DNA of 59,011 bases, from contig JBLHRR010000018.1 of the NCBI GenBank assembly GCA_047626155.1, positions 1-59,011 of the forward strand, in the 5' to 3' direction. Below the pieces are notes generated by a model. The model saw only the letters and a program-made list of their open reading frames with translations, was not told the DNA's origin and did no database searches. Below, in pieces: positions 18,201 to 27,066 of the stretch. Position numbers and translations under genes: made by a program. This stretch comes from CALGLS01 sp047626155. GTDB taxonomy: Bacteria > Bacteroidota > Bacteroidia > Chitinophagales > Saprospiraceae. Each line of letters starts with the position of its first letter. Position 1 is the stretch's first letter.

Positions 18201-21200
18201 ATCACTGTAATGGTTGCTGTTTCAGAATTTTCACACATATTGTCATCTTCTACAGTATAAGTCAACGTATATGTTCCAACTCCTCCAGCCAATTGTGGAT
18301 TAAAACTATTTCCAATCACACCAATCCCTGACCAGGTTCCTCCCACAGGGTCAACCAATGGCATATCGACTAAACCGGGCACATCACAAAAAGTCGAATT
18401 TGTAGTTATTATGTTAGGTATGCCTAAAACAGTTACAACCAATTCATCTGTATTTTCACAACCATTACCATCGGTGTAACTATAGCTAAAAGAGAAAACA
18501 CCTTCTCCCGATGTTTCCGGATCAAAGACAGCACCTACTAAAATAGCTCCATTGGTAGCGGTCCAATTACCTCCGGCAGGATTTGCAATTAATGAAACAG
18601 GATCTGCATTTAAGCATATTTCAAAATCATTCATCGCTGTAACAACAGGCCTTGGATGAACAGTTATCTCTAGATCGTCCATCACCTGGCAATTTCCAGT
18701 TCCGATAATATACGTCAGCGTATGTGTTCCCACTCCGGCTAGTGCAGGATCAAAGGTATTACCATTTAGCCCTAAGCTTCCATTGGCGTTCCAACTGCCA
18801 CCTCCCGGCGAAGCTACTTGTGATAAATCAATTGGCTCCATATTTATACAAAGTTCAAAATCATCTCCAGCATTAACATTGTCCGGGCTGATAATGGAGA
18901 TTACTGCAATTTCGCTATTGCTACAACCATTACCATCTGTATATGTATAAGTAATATTAAAAGTACCAACACCTCCCGCTAAAAACGGATCAAAGGAATT
19001 TCCGACCACTCCCGTTCCTGACCAATTTCCGCCCGCAGGTTGTGCGAAGGGTAAGTCGACCAGACCAAAAGTATTACAATAGACGGTATCATTTGTTATC
19101 AGTTCTGGTAAAGCCAGTACTTCCATTTCCATCGTACCGCTATTGGAACAACCACTGAGGTTATCAAAATAGCTATAAGTTACAGAGTGTGTTCCAACAC
19201 CAGCCAATCCCGGATCGAAGGTATTACCGCTGATTCCAGAGCCCGACCAAGTACCTCCCATTGGAGTGGCTGCACTCAAATCATAAGCCCCTTCTGTCAA
19301 ACACAACGATTGTTCATTTGGTAAAACCACAACAGGAGCCGGAGTCACCGTAATAATTAGAGAATCTTCTAACAAACAAGCTCCATCTTGAACATCATAG
19401 TGTAAAGTATTGTCTCCCAACGTATTTTGAGACGGAGTGAACAAGCCGTTTTCAGTTACCCCATTTCCAGTCCATGTTCCACCAGTCGGGTTTCCAACTA
19501 AGATAAATGGTGCTGTTACTTCGCAAACATTGATATTGTCTCCCACTGTTGCTTGTCCCGGCTCTTCTATTGTAAAGGTAGCGGTAGCTGAAGTTGATGT
19601 ACCACATTGGTTGGTTAAGGTCACTGATATATTGTAAGTACCTGGCGAATCGTAGTAGATATTAGTTGGATAAGTTTCGTTAGAGCTAGCCGGTGTTGCT
19701 CCGGGGAATGCCCACTCGATATTGGAAAGTATACCGTAATTTGCGTTGATCTCTACATTGTCTTCATCAAAATTTAGCGTAGCTGTTTCACATTGATTAG
19801 GGATACTTGAGATGATGGCCTCCGGAATATCGGCGACTACTAAGATTGTATCCCAACCAGCGTCTCCGCAATAGCCTCCTGCACTTAGCGAAACGTTATA
19901 AGATCCTGGCTCTGTAAAGTTGATTTGTAAATCTGTTGAATTTTCATGGAAAGGTGCGATAAATTCCCACCCGGAAGAGGGGCTTACCCCCCAAGTATAT
20001 TCTAAACTATCGCCAGTAGACAGATTGGTAAACACACCAACCGTTGGCAAACAATCATCCGAGATGGCAGGTGCCGCAGCCGTTAACAATCCACCTTCAG
20101 CGTTCACACCTACATTTTCAAAAATTTCAAAGACCTGAGAGAAATCGAATTCTCCACAACTAGAACTATTCACTATCATCGTAATAGTATAGGTTCCAGG
20201 AATCAAGAAGACCACTTCGATTTCCTCCGAAGCAAAAGTATTTCCTGATATAATTTCCCAGTGAACACCCAGTACTCCAGGCGTAATAACCCAACTTGGC
20301 ATCAAGGTAGAACAATCTCCCGCAATGACTTCTCCCTCATCATCAGATGCATTGGTAAAAGTTATTGGTTCGCCTTCACACCCTAAATTTGGTTCATCCG
20401 CCGTAAAGATAGGCTCAGGTGGTTCACTAAGTTCTATTGGCTCAATGGTCGCTTGTGAGGAACCACAAGGATTCGAAGCTTCGATATTTACATCATAAGC
20501 GTTTTGATAGTTGCCTGTTGAAGTGGTTAGACCACAAGAGGGTTCCAAAAAAGTGTAAGAAAAAACGCTTGCCACATTTTCCTGATTGTAAATGGCCACT
20601 GCTTCTCCGTTGATGTAAACGGTGTAGATCGTACCTGTTGGGTTATTGCTTGTATTTGTAATTGGAAAATCAATGGTAGCTGGAACGCATAGTCCAACTG
20701 TATTCCCTGGGTTTGCCAAACCTACTGAAGGATTACTCCCGTTATACAAGGTGTATTGGTTCGAATTAGAACAACCATTAGCTCCTTCAACAGTAATCGT
20801 AATGTTATAATATCCATAAGTATAATAATCATGAGATATGGTTGAAGAATTTGAGAATGTAGTGTTATCAAAACTTTCCGATGTCCCATCTCCCCAGTTT
20901 ATTTCATAACTTTGATTACTGGAATAAGTACCGGATACATTGTAGATGATCAAGTTAACATTTGGATTACTACTACAAACTCTAATTAGATCGTCTTCTA
21001 AAGTTCCACTTCCTGGTATGACACCGATACTTGGGTCGGGTATTCCTTGTACCATGACGTTAATGGCATTACAGCCTACTCCGTTTCTGTATAAGGTTAT
21101 TGGATATGATACATCTATATTACTTTCTGGAAAAGAATAAGAAACAGATGTTCCAAAAGCATCTATGTTTCCATCATCAGTAAAGTCCCAGGCATAGCTG

Positions 21201-21334
21201 CCACTAGGGTTATCTACGCTGAAAAAGACAGAACTATTCGCACAGGGATCCGAAGTGGACTGGAGAATATCACACTGAGCACTCCCAAAAATAGCATTAA
21301 GTAAAATTGTTGTTATTATGTATATCTTTTGCAT
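15218..21334 (-). CDS. giant PKD-repeat surface protein, T9SS type B cargo
   Basis: 2038-residue secreted adhesin-like protein. The signal peptide MQKIYIITTILLNAIFGSAQ fixes the start at 21334; the longer frame to 21529 runs into the preceding gene and is not credible. After PKD/Ig-like modules come eight ~85-residue repeats of the type GGTWSGSGISGNTFDP...AGVGTH.LTY (about residues 660-1290), then nine PKD domains (FWDFGDGNSSTETNPIHSYT type, about 1310-1930), and a C-terminal T9SS type B sorting domain beginning LFLPNAFSPEQGIGD and ending VMGSLVLLR. It is exported by the type IX system and probably works in surface adhesion or gliding. The PorP/SprF gene lies 61 bp upstream on the same strand, the usual SprF-SprB-like arrangement. 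Confidence 0.92.
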   Translation of the reverse strand: MQKIYIITTILLNAIFGSAQCDILQSTSDPCANSSVFFSVDNPSGSYAWDFTDDGNIDAFGTSVSYSFPESNIDVSYPITLYRNGVGCNAINVMVQGIPDPSIGVIPGSGTLEDDLIRVCSSNPNVNLIIYNVSGTYSSNQSYEINWGDGTSESFDNTTFSNSSTISHDYYTYGYYNITITVEGANGCSNSNQYTLYNGSNPSVGLANPGNTVGLCVPATIDFPITNTSNNPTGTIYTVYINGEAVAIYNQENVASVFSYTFLEPSCGLTTSTGNYQNAYDVNIEASNPCGSSQATIEPIELSEPPEPIFTADEPNLGCEGEPITFTNASDDEGEVIAGDCSTLMPSWVITPGVLGVHWEIISGNTFASEEIEVVFLIPGTYTITMIVNSSSCGEFDFSQVFEIFENVGVNAEGGLLTAAAPAISDDCLPTVGVFTNLSTGDSLEYTWGVSPSSGWEFIAPFHENSTDLQINFTEPGSYNVSLSAGGYCGDAGWDTILVVADIPEAIISSIPNQCETATLNFDEDNVEINANYGILSNIEWAFPGATPASSNETYPTNIYYDSPGTYNISVTLTNQCGTSTSATATFTIEEPGQATVGDNINVCEVTAPFILVGNPTGGTWTGNGVTENGLFTPSQNTLGDNTLHYDVQDGACLLEDSLIITVTPAPVVVLPNEQSLCLTEGAYDLSAATPMGGTWSGSGISGNTFDPGLAGVGTHSVTYSYFDNLSGCSNSGTMEMEVLALPELITNDTVYCNTFGLVDLPFAQPAGGNWSGTGVVGNSFDPFLAGGVGTFNITYTYTDGNGCSNSEIAVISIISPDNVNAGDDFELCINMEPIDLSQVASPGGGSWNANGSLGLNGNTFDPALAGVGTHTLTYIIGTGNCQVMDDLEITVHPRPVVTAMNDFEICLNADPVSLIANPAGGNWTATNGAILVGAVFDPETSGEGVFSFSYSYTDGNGCENTDELVVTVLGIPNIITTNSTFCDVPGLVDMPLVDPVGGTWSGIGVIGNSFNPQLAGGVGTYTLTYTVEDDNMCENSETATITVIAPVYVDAGLNDTICIDQGIVQMAGFSPLFGQWSGPGIVDANGGLFDPTIVGAGLHTLKYSKGTGNCYTEDTKNILVVDLIVEAGEDQEACLLDDPFFLDNYTPSGGLWVGTGIIDASSGIFDPATSGVGTHMLTYTFTDPLTGCVRMDNKEVTILSVEEADFNIPDFSCRNEPITFENFSPTGYEYQWSFGLGAGTSTLMNPVHAYTVTGDYTVTLIIINAQGCADTTSQYITIADTPVALFEPSISESCSGDSVLFTNQSFGDSLTYFWTFGDFQTSTAENPGLIVFQQGFYDTTYLVTLTVENICGEHTYQDVILVHPGPSASIGIVPLTECSPLIVEFANASTGGASDFFWDFGNGNTSTDQFPEAEIYFTDSVTVTYPVMMIASNVCGVDTVFTEITVDPASVVASAQMSVDAGCVPLTVDFSNFSTPGATIDWNFGDGNSSSEVEPSHIFTEAGEYTVVQYASSECGYDTIALNIVVHPQPVVSFIHENGICNMQEVAFTNNAENTSGHFWDFGDGNSSTETNPIHSYTTPGSYTVSLTGISQFNQCETIYESEITILELPSANFEPSTTYGCAPLTIDFSNTSSATLFYFWNFGDGNTSIAMNPSHTFEDEGTYAVTLRSTDVYGCYQDTTVFNIIVSPIPMAAFDFEKEESCGLPAIINFENFSEGALDYQWLFGQGSTMTTTAPTFTYTEAGTYEVTMVAFNQFSCSDTTRMTIDIYEDPVAGIEIESTDGCAPLSVKFLNSSSASTDYQWFFGDGSTSTEPSPRHLYETPGDYEVKLVASVNNVCPDTVVFFEPIHVYPMAFANFEATQIENDGTYDIVNLSENADDYFWEFSDGETSTLENPSHRFLNNGVQQIYLEASNDYGCVDDTLISFIPDFVKGLFLPNAFSPEQGIGDVRLFKAKGIGLKEYRLQVFSTYGQQLWESTALDEQGRPSEGWDGIVDNEMMPQDSYVWKCSGIFLDGSAWIGVEEGNKRKVMGSLVLLR

Positions 21335-21395
21335 GGTAATAGCGATTTCATTGAGTAAATGTCTTTCTGTTTTTGTTTTTTCTTTTAAGGACTTT

Positions 21396-22523
21396 TTAAA
21401 AGAAATGATAACAGTCCAAGCGTTTGGGCTTTCGACTTCCACGACCGCCCTTTCCTTTTCGACCTCCTTTTTTTCCTCCACCAAAAATAGACACTGAGCC
21501 TTTCCCCGTCCAGCGGAATGCAATTTCATAAACTCCTCCGGCAGCCGTACCTACCCCCGTGGTATTGGCATCGTAGCTAAAACCGATGAACATAGTCTGC
21601 CCTTTCTCTGATTTTATATGTGCTCCCACTGCAATTATCCAGGCATTAGTGTTCTCATGACGGGACAGCACATTTTTATTTTGATACATCGCTCCGAAAT
21701 AATATCCTTGATATAACAAATATCCTCCGTATGTAAATACTTGAAGATTTTCTTTGAACTTAAACAGCCCATCGCCTTGGATATCTACCTTAAAATTTGG
21801 CGAAAGCATGATTTTATTCTTTGTTCCATTAAAGTAGCTGAGCGGAATCATCGAACCGCCATGAAGCGTCATCCGTGGAAGAATTTTAGTTTCTAAGTTT
21901 TGGAAAGATTCACTGCCGGTGTTGTTCCCGAACAGTGCAGGAAGATGATTCATGCTTAAACCTATACTATGATGCAAATCACGAAGTTTGCGTTTTCTCA
22001 GTTTTAGATCTGTATTGAAACGCCATAGCACTCCCACATTAAAATCCGTGTAAGTGGTTTTATCCATCAGCGGTATATAACTGGTACCCAATACATTACC
22101 ATTCACTTCATCCAACTGATCGGAGAAGACGACTTTATTCCAGTCAATGGATTTTTGATTCCAATTGCCTTCCATCCCGATATGGATGTTGTGGCCTTGC
22201 AATGGTATAAGATAAGCATAGGAAAGACCGACTGAAGTGGCATTCAGCTCTGCTAGCCCCTGACTGTTGTGGAAAAAATGAAGACCAATTCCACTGTTGA
22301 TAAAGGGTTCCTGGATTTCGGCTGAAAAGCCATAGGTGCGATACCCATCATCGACGCTGGTCCACTGCATCCTGGATACTCCAGCTACGGATACACCATT
22401 TTCCAAGCCCGTAAAAGCCGGATTGAGGTAGATACGATTCGCATAGAACTGTGAAAACGACGGATCTTGCGAAAAGCCCTGGACCAGAAAAAAACAAAAG
22501 ACAATCGTAGAGATTAACTTCAT
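21396..22523 (-). CDS. PorP/SprF-family T9SS membrane protein
   Basis: 375 residues. The signal peptide MKLISTIVFCFFLVQGFSQ is followed by the family signature DPSFSQFYANRIYLNPAFTGLENG, then repeated beta-barrel strands (GLSYAYLIPLQGHNIHIGMEG, FTYGGYLLYQGYYFGAMYQ, MFIGFSYDAN). PorP/SprF proteins sit in the outer membrane and are needed to export or anchor a cognate type B cargo, here the 2038-residue protein encoded 61 bp downstream. The C-terminus is odd: after the last strand (EIAFRWTG) comes a Gly/Lys/Arg-rich tail, GGGKKGGRKGKGGRGSRKPK, ending in LDCYHFF. Confidence 0.93.
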   Translation of the reverse strand: MKLISTIVFCFFLVQGFSQDPSFSQFYANRIYLNPAFTGLENGVSVAGVSRMQWTSVDDGYRTYGFSAEIQEPFINSGIGLHFFHNSQGLAELNATSVGLSYAYLIPLQGHNIHIGMEGNWNQKSIDWNKVVFSDQLDEVNGNVLGTSYIPLMDKTTYTDFNVGVLWRFNTDLKLRKRKLRDLHHSIGLSMNHLPALFGNNTGSESFQNLETKILPRMTLHGGSMIPLSYFNGTKNKIMLSPNFKVDIQGDGLFKFKENLQVFTYGGYLLYQGYYFGAMYQNKNVLSRHENTNAWIIAVGAHIKSEKGQTMFIGFSYDANTTGVGTAAGGVYEIAFRWTGKGSVSIFGGGKKGGRKGKGGRGSRKPKRLDCYHFF

Positions 22524-23253
22524 GTTGAGTCTGTTTAACGGGTCTGCTTATTCCTGCTTATTCCAGGGGGATAAACTGCAGGAGCATGAGCCCTTAGGTT
22601 ACGAATGATTTTCTTTCTGAAGCACTAATAATCGTATGACAATACTGTAAAAAAACGGTTTGACAATACTGCAAAACAATTGTTAGTAAGCTTTCTTTGA
22701 TATGTCCTAATATGGGTATCACAGCATTACGCCAGATATTGGGAGGGAAAAGGTCTTATTTAGTTTCGACCGAATGTCAAAACGAATGGTTCGTTGCTTG
22801 GTGACAAATATAAGGAGGTTCAGGCTTGTGTTGTTTGTTGAAATTATCAGGATTTGTGACAATCTTGATATGGTTTGAGTTAGCTGTGAAGTAAGGGGAC
22901 TTCTGAAGGAGGACTGTGACAGATTTTGGAATTTGTTGTTCTTTTTTGGGTATTACTTTTTGGGTTCGGGGATGATATTTCAAGAAGTGGGCCAGAGATT
23001 TTTTTTTCTGCTCTGCTCTGCTCCCTGACTTGCTAGTCGGGGTTATTGGTGGATCGACTCCTCCAGAATTTCACCTCTGTTCTTGGGGACTCCTTCGGAC
23101 TCTGTTATGTTTTTTAGAGGCGGTTTCGGACTTCGTTTTTGGTGTTGTTTTTTCTTTGGTTCCATTTGCCTTTCGTGCTGAAGTTGTAACTAAGCTAAGG
23201 GGATATGGATTAGCAGGAGTCATGCAGTTCACAGGACTCCTGCTTTCCGACTT
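22524..23253. other. 730-bp intergenic region upstream of the PorP/SprF gene
   Basis: No credible gene. It contains two direct repeats (22637-22652 and 22661-22676), a TCTGC short tandem run near 23009-23024, and a region of unbiased composition whose ORFs (22777-22983 minus; 23030-23350 plus) are short and unrecognisable. Confidence 0.55.
22637..22676. promoter_or_regulatory. paired direct repeat, possible operator
   Basis: TGACAATACTGTAAAA (22637-22652) recurs as TGACAATACTGCAAAA (22661-22676), spaced 24 bp centre to centre, 114-153 bp before the PorP/SprF start. The spacing, slightly over two helical turns, fits a dimeric regulator binding site. Confidence 0.45.
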
Positions 23254-24168
23254 TTACAAACGCCAAGCAATAACCCGACTCACCTTATTCCCAGTCCCCA
23301 TATCTTTAAGTACTGCTCTTTTCACCTTTGCCTCTCTCAACATTCCATAAATTTGATTGACATGAGAAGTCTTTGAAACCAAGGTAGAAAACCAGTTAAC
23401 CTGCTTAGCATAACCCCTACTCTCCTGAATCATAGTAGAGATAAATCCAACCTCTCCCCCTTCGCACCACAATTCATTTTCATGACCTGCAAAATTCATA
23501 CTGACCTTCTTTACTGTTTCTCCTTTTAGGTTACTCAGCTTTCGCAAATTCGCCTCTTTTACATCTTCCAAAGATGCATGGAAAGGCGGATTGCAAACGA
23601 CCATATCAAAGTAATCATCCTCTTGAATGATGCCATTGAATATGCTCTTTTTATTTTCCTGTAGGCGCACACTTACACTTTCAGCCAAGGACGGATTAGA
23701 TGTAATTATCTTGTTACAATTTTCAATCGCCACCGAATCTATGTCTGTTCCTACAAAGCTCCAACCGTATTCCGCATGTCCAACAATAGGATAAATACAA
23801 TTGGCTCCAACACCGATATCCAGACATTTTATCTTTGCTCCAGTCATGTCCTTCTCCTTGTTGGCATCCATAAGAACGTCCGCAACATGGTGAAGATAAT
23901 CCGCTCTTCCAGGTACTGGTGGGCAGAGATAGCCTTCTGGAATGTCCCAATATTCCACATTATAATGATGGAACAAAAGTGCTTTATTTAAGAGCTTCAC
24001 GGCCTCGGGCTGGGCGAAATCAATGGAGTCTTCGCCGTATTTATTAGGAGTTACGAATGGCTTTAGCTCTGGGCATGCCGTAGTGAGTGCTTCCAGGTCG
24101 TATCTATCGCGGTGTTTACTGCGTTTGTGGAGTCTGGATTTCGAATTATGCGGTGCTTTCTTCTTCAT
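23254..24168 (-). CDS. rlmF: 23S rRNA (adenine1618-N6)-methyltransferase
   Basis: 304-residue SAM-dependent enzyme methylating A1618 of 23S rRNA. Recognisable blocks are SKHRDRYDLEALTTACPELK, SIDFAQPEAVKLLNKALL, YWDIPEGYLCPPVPGRADYLHH, the SAM motif CLDIGVGANCIYPIVG and the catalytic NPPF in MVVCNPPFHAS. Length and order match the E. coli enzyme. The N-terminus is Lys/Arg-rich (MKKKAPHNSKSRLHKRSKHR), normal for this family. A -7 box lies only 5 bp before the ATG, suggesting a very short leader or a leaderless transcript. Confidence 0.94.
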   Translation of the reverse strand: MKKKAPHNSKSRLHKRSKHRDRYDLEALTTACPELKPFVTPNKYGEDSIDFAQPEAVKLLNKALLFHHYNVEYWDIPEGYLCPPVPGRADYLHHVADVLMDANKEKDMTGAKIKCLDIGVGANCIYPIVGHAEYGWSFVGTDIDSVAIENCNKIITSNPSLAESVSVRLQENKKSIFNGIIQEDDYFDMVVCNPPFHASLEDVKEANLRKLSNLKGETVKKVSMNFAGHENELWCEGGEVGFISTMIQESRGYAKQVNWFSTLVSKTSHVNQIYGMLREAKVKRAVLKDMGTGNKVSRVIAWRL

Positions 24169-24173
24169 GGGCG

Positions 24174-24181
24174 CGAAGATA
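24174..24181 (-). promoter_or_regulatory. -7 box (TTCG variant) for rlmF
   Basis: Minus-strand TATCTTCG, 5 bp before the ATG at 24168. Confidence 0.4.
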
Positions 24182-24351
24182 CTAAGGAAGTGGAAATAAT
24201 TAGATTATAAGGGGGATTGATTTTATTCTATTGAGAGCTGTGTTAAGATGGATCAGGGTTGATGAGGGCCGATCAGGGTTTCCCTCAATCGTAAATTGAC
24301 ATAGTGTATCGCCTCATAGTCTTTGATCATTCGGGGGATATGGTAATATGC

Positions 24352-24741
24352 TTAGATTGCCCTTTCTTGCCCAAAGACAGCTTTTTTATCTAAAAAATAA
24401 ACGAGTGCTACTCCTAGTGTATAGGCCAACATATCCTCCCAGGAGAAGCTGGTGCCGATGATAATTTCAGCGGATCTATTGCCACTAAGGCCTAATAAAC
24501 CTACTACATTGAAGTATTGTGCAATCTCTACGGCATAGGCAAAAATAAGGACGGACCAGGCAATGACTTGGAGTTTTGTATTCCAAAATGTTCTAAGAAA
24601 AAAGTAGATTAAAATGACAACGAGGAAATCGCCACCATAGGGTCTAATAAAATTATCTTTGACATAGAAACCGATATAGAGTTCTATGGCGAAGAGGAGA
24701 ATGGTGAGTAGAAGGAAGTTTCTTTTAAAATGTAATTTCAA
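24352..24741 (-). CDS. DUF2809 small membrane protein
   Basis: 129 residues with four hydrophobic helices (LLLTILLFAIELYIGFYV, FLVVILIYFFLRTFW, VIAWSVLIFAYAVEIAQY, MLAYTLGVALVYFLDKK). The family signature is seen in IRPYGGDFLVVILIYFFLR, AVEIAQYFNVVGLLGL and the TSFSWEDMLAYTLG stretch near the end. DUF2809 proteins have no established function and reside in the cytoplasmic membrane. It lies 3' of the LysE-like gene on the same strand with a 44-bp gap, so the two may be cotranscribed. Confidence 0.8.
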   Translation of the reverse strand: MKLHFKRNFLLLTILLFAIELYIGFYVKDNFIRPYGGDFLVVILIYFFLRTFWNTKLQVIAWSVLIFAYAVEIAQYFNVVGLLGLSGNRSAEIIIGTSFSWEDMLAYTLGVALVYFLDKKAVFGQERAI

Positions 24742-24785
24742 AATAAGAGGGAGTTTAGGTATTCATAGCCTGCTCAATAGTTTCA

Positions 24786-25412
24786 TTACTTCTTCGTGAA
24801 CAACAACATCGTTCCCAGCAGAGCGAGCACCGCCACTTTTCCGTATTTCGTCCATATCCAAAAACGATCATTGTTCAGATAAGAACTCAGCCTTCCGGAT
24901 AATATTGCAATCAGGCTGAAGATCACCAAAGCAGTCAGCATAAAAATACCGCCGAGAATAACAAGCTGTACACTTACTGTAATTCCACCTTCCGTGACAA
25001 ACTGAGGAAGCAAAGCTATGAAGAACAAAGAAACTTTTGGGTTTAGAACATTCATTAAAAATCCTTGTCTATACAGTTTCCAGAAATTAAACTGTCCCCC
25101 CTCTGAAGCTTCAAAGGTTACAACTTGCTTCTTCTCCTTCATTGCCATTACTGCCAAATAAAATAAATAAGCCGCACCCAGATACTTTACGACCTGAAAT
25201 GCTAGCGCTGAACTTTGTAAAATAAAAGATACTCCAGTGGCCACTGCCAAGGTATGAACCATAACACCAGAGGATAATCCGCAGGAAAGGGCGATACCGT
25301 TTCGTTGGCCTTTGGTGATGCTTTCTGTTAGCACAAAGATATTGTCCGGGCCGGGCATAAAGGCTAGGAGGACTGCTGCGACGAAGAAGGAGAAGGTTAG
25401 TTGAGGATCCAT
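24786..25412 (-). CDS. LysE/RhtB-family amino-acid exporter
   Basis: 208 residues with six hydrophobic segments. Diagnostic motifs are AFMPGPDNIFVLTESITKGQRNG near the N-terminus (the PGPD signature), GLSSGVMVHTLAVATGVS, and GFLMNVLNPKVSLFFIALLPQFV (the NPK signature) in the middle. Proteins of this family export amino acids or related metabolites across the inner membrane using the proton motive force. The substrate is not predictable from sequence. It has a good -7 box upstream. Confidence 0.92.
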   Translation of the reverse strand: MDPQLTFSFFVAAVLLAFMPGPDNIFVLTESITKGQRNGIALSCGLSSGVMVHTLAVATGVSFILQSSALAFQVVKYLGAAYLFYLAVMAMKEKKQVVTFEASEGGQFNFWKLYRQGFLMNVLNPKVSLFFIALLPQFVTEGGITVSVQLVILGGIFMLTALVIFSLIAILSGRLSSYLNNDRFWIWTKYGKVAVLALLGTMLLFTKK

Positions 25413-25463
25413 GACGTAAAAATGAAAATTATAATTTCAATCAAAATCAAAAGTGACTTTCGT

Positions 25464-25471
25464 CAAAGATA
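25464..25471 (-). promoter_or_regulatory. -7 box for the LysE-family gene
   Basis: Minus-strand TATCTTTG, an exact TAnnTTTG match, 51 bp before the ATG at 25412. Confidence 0.45.
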
Positions 25472-25506
25472 AGAAGCTGTTACAATATCCAAACATTCTT
25501 TTTAAT

Positions 25507-26766
25507 TTATTCTCTTCGTATTTTCCCTGCATACTTTATCAGTAATTGCCGTATTTCCCGAAAGGCTTGCTCTCCTTTCTCATTGTCATAAATGGATTTA
25601 TTGATAAAAAAGACATAGCCAATGTTCCCTCCTGTGGTAAGCATACATGTAGTAGTAACCCCAGGACCAGCTCCATTAGCGGAGATATTATCGCCTTCTT
25701 TATTCGATGTCCAAAGGAGGCCTCGAGGACGAAGGAAATCTGCCGATGGAAAATATTCCTTGGTCAACTGGTTGCTCATCATCTCTTTGTAAAACTCTTG
25801 TTTCAACAATTCACTCTCACCATTCAGACCCTTGATCATTTCTCGAAGGTAATGGGTAAACTCGGAAATATTGGTTATGAAACCGCCATCGGGATAGGTA
25901 ATCAAGTCATAGGAAGGCACCGCCAGATTGTTGGGTAGATAATGTGTAATCCTATTGCTTGCAGAATCAATACCTGACCAGGACCAAGCGGATTCATTCA
26001 TACTAAGTGGCTGAAGTACAGATTTTTGTATGAATTGATCAAATGGTTCCTCAGCAACACCTTCTATAATGTAAGCCAATAAAGTTGCTCCGATATTTGT
26101 GTATTCGTAAATCGTTCCGGGGGGCGTATTCAGAAAGTTATCTTGACTGTACCAATCCCCTTCTTTGCAGTAAGTATTATATAAAAACTGCTTCATAGAC
26201 ATTGGTTCATTCGTATTATACAACTCAAAACATTCGAAGTAACCTTTCGGAAGTTCCTCTCTTGTGAAACTAGTTTTTTCGTGAAGGAGATAGGATTTTT
26301 CGATCAGCATTTCGTCTTTTCCATCTGTCAAACTAGAGGTATGCGTTGCCAATTGGCGAATTGTAACTTTATTGTTTGGGAAGTACGGGTTGGTGATTTT
26401 AAATGAAAGGTAATCTTCTATATTGTCGTCTAGTTTCAGTTTACCTTCTTCTACCAATTTCATTAAGGCAAAGGCGATAAACGTTTTACTAATGGAGCCG
26501 ACATTCTGAAGGGTTTCCGTGGTATACGGCGTTTTGGTTGCTAGATCCGAGTAGCCAAATCCGTTTTGATACATGACTTTTTGCTTGCTCACAATTGCTA
26601 CTGCAAAGCCTGGCAAATCTGACTTTTGGTGCAATCGGGTAAGTTGAGCAGTTAGGGAATCTTCATAGCCCTGCCCTACTGCGCTTGTGGCGAATAGGAG
26701 TAAGCATGTGATTGCCAGTAGATTCGATTGAAAGATTTTCAGAATGCTCTTTTTTGTATTGGTCAT
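25507..26766 (-). CDS. secreted serine hydrolase, class C beta-lactamase/penicillin-binding-like
   Basis: 419 residues from the ATG at 26766, which opens a good signal peptide (MTNTKKSILKIF through LLLFATSAVGQ); the frame continues 14 codons upstream but would bury it. The catalytic SxxK is S91-I-S-K94 in VGSISKTFIAFALMKL, and the Tyr of the YxN motif is Tyr222 in YEYTNIGATLLAYIIEG. A KTG-like element is replaced by a Gly-rich segment (NGAGPGVTT) near the C-terminus, as in esterase or D-aminopeptidase-type relatives. It acts in the periplasm or outside the cell on an unknown ester or peptide; it need not confer antibiotic resistance. Confidence 0.88.
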   Translation of the reverse strand: MTNTKKSILKIFQSNLLAITCLLLFATSAVGQGYEDSLTAQLTRLHQKSDLPGFAVAIVSKQKVMYQNGFGYSDLATKTPYTTETLQNVGSISKTFIAFALMKLVEEGKLKLDDNIEDYLSFKITNPYFPNNKVTIRQLATHTSSLTDGKDEMLIEKSYLLHEKTSFTREELPKGYFECFELYNTNEPMSMKQFLYNTYCKEGDWYSQDNFLNTPPGTIYEYTNIGATLLAYIIEGVAEEPFDQFIQKSVLQPLSMNESAWSWSGIDSASNRITHYLPNNLAVPSYDLITYPDGGFITNISEFTHYLREMIKGLNGESELLKQEFYKEMMSNQLTKEYFPSADFLRPRGLLWTSNKEGDNISANGAGPGVTTTCMLTTGGNIGYVFFINKSIYDNEKGEQAFREIRQLLIKYAGKIRRE

Positions 26767-27066
26767 TAATTTAATTTTTAAAGAATACTCTTTTCTGGAT
26801 TGCTCCAAACGTTTTTTTAATCACGCAGAGACCGCGGAGCTAACGTGCTTTTACGCGGCTGAACGCTATCGCCTTTCCAAATGGAAATATAACGTTTTAA
26901 AGTGTGATTCGCCTAAGTGCATTGTAAACTAAGTTCTATCCCTTTTGAATACTTATTTTGAAATTACTTTAGAGACATCTAATTCTGAAAAGGAAACATC
27001 CATTAACTTCAGTACATATGAATTTAATCATTTAAATCCCTACCTTCCCCAAAACAAAAACAAAAA

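Noticed and set aside
21335..21529. Upstream extension of the giant protein
   Set aside because: It overlaps the PorP/SprF gene's 3' end; the signal peptide begins at 21334.
23030..23350. 106-codon + strand ORF overlapping rlmF
   Set aside because: It overlaps the 3' end of rlmF on the other strand and lacks any recognisable domain.
25507..26766. Antibiotic-resistance beta-lactamase
   Set aside because: The class C-like fold is shared by esterases and peptidases, and the KTG element is not conserved.
26809..27066. Possible third repeat with CGCAGAGACCGCGGAG words
   Set aside because: Similar to intergenic words seen in many genomes but present once here, so no family could be supported.
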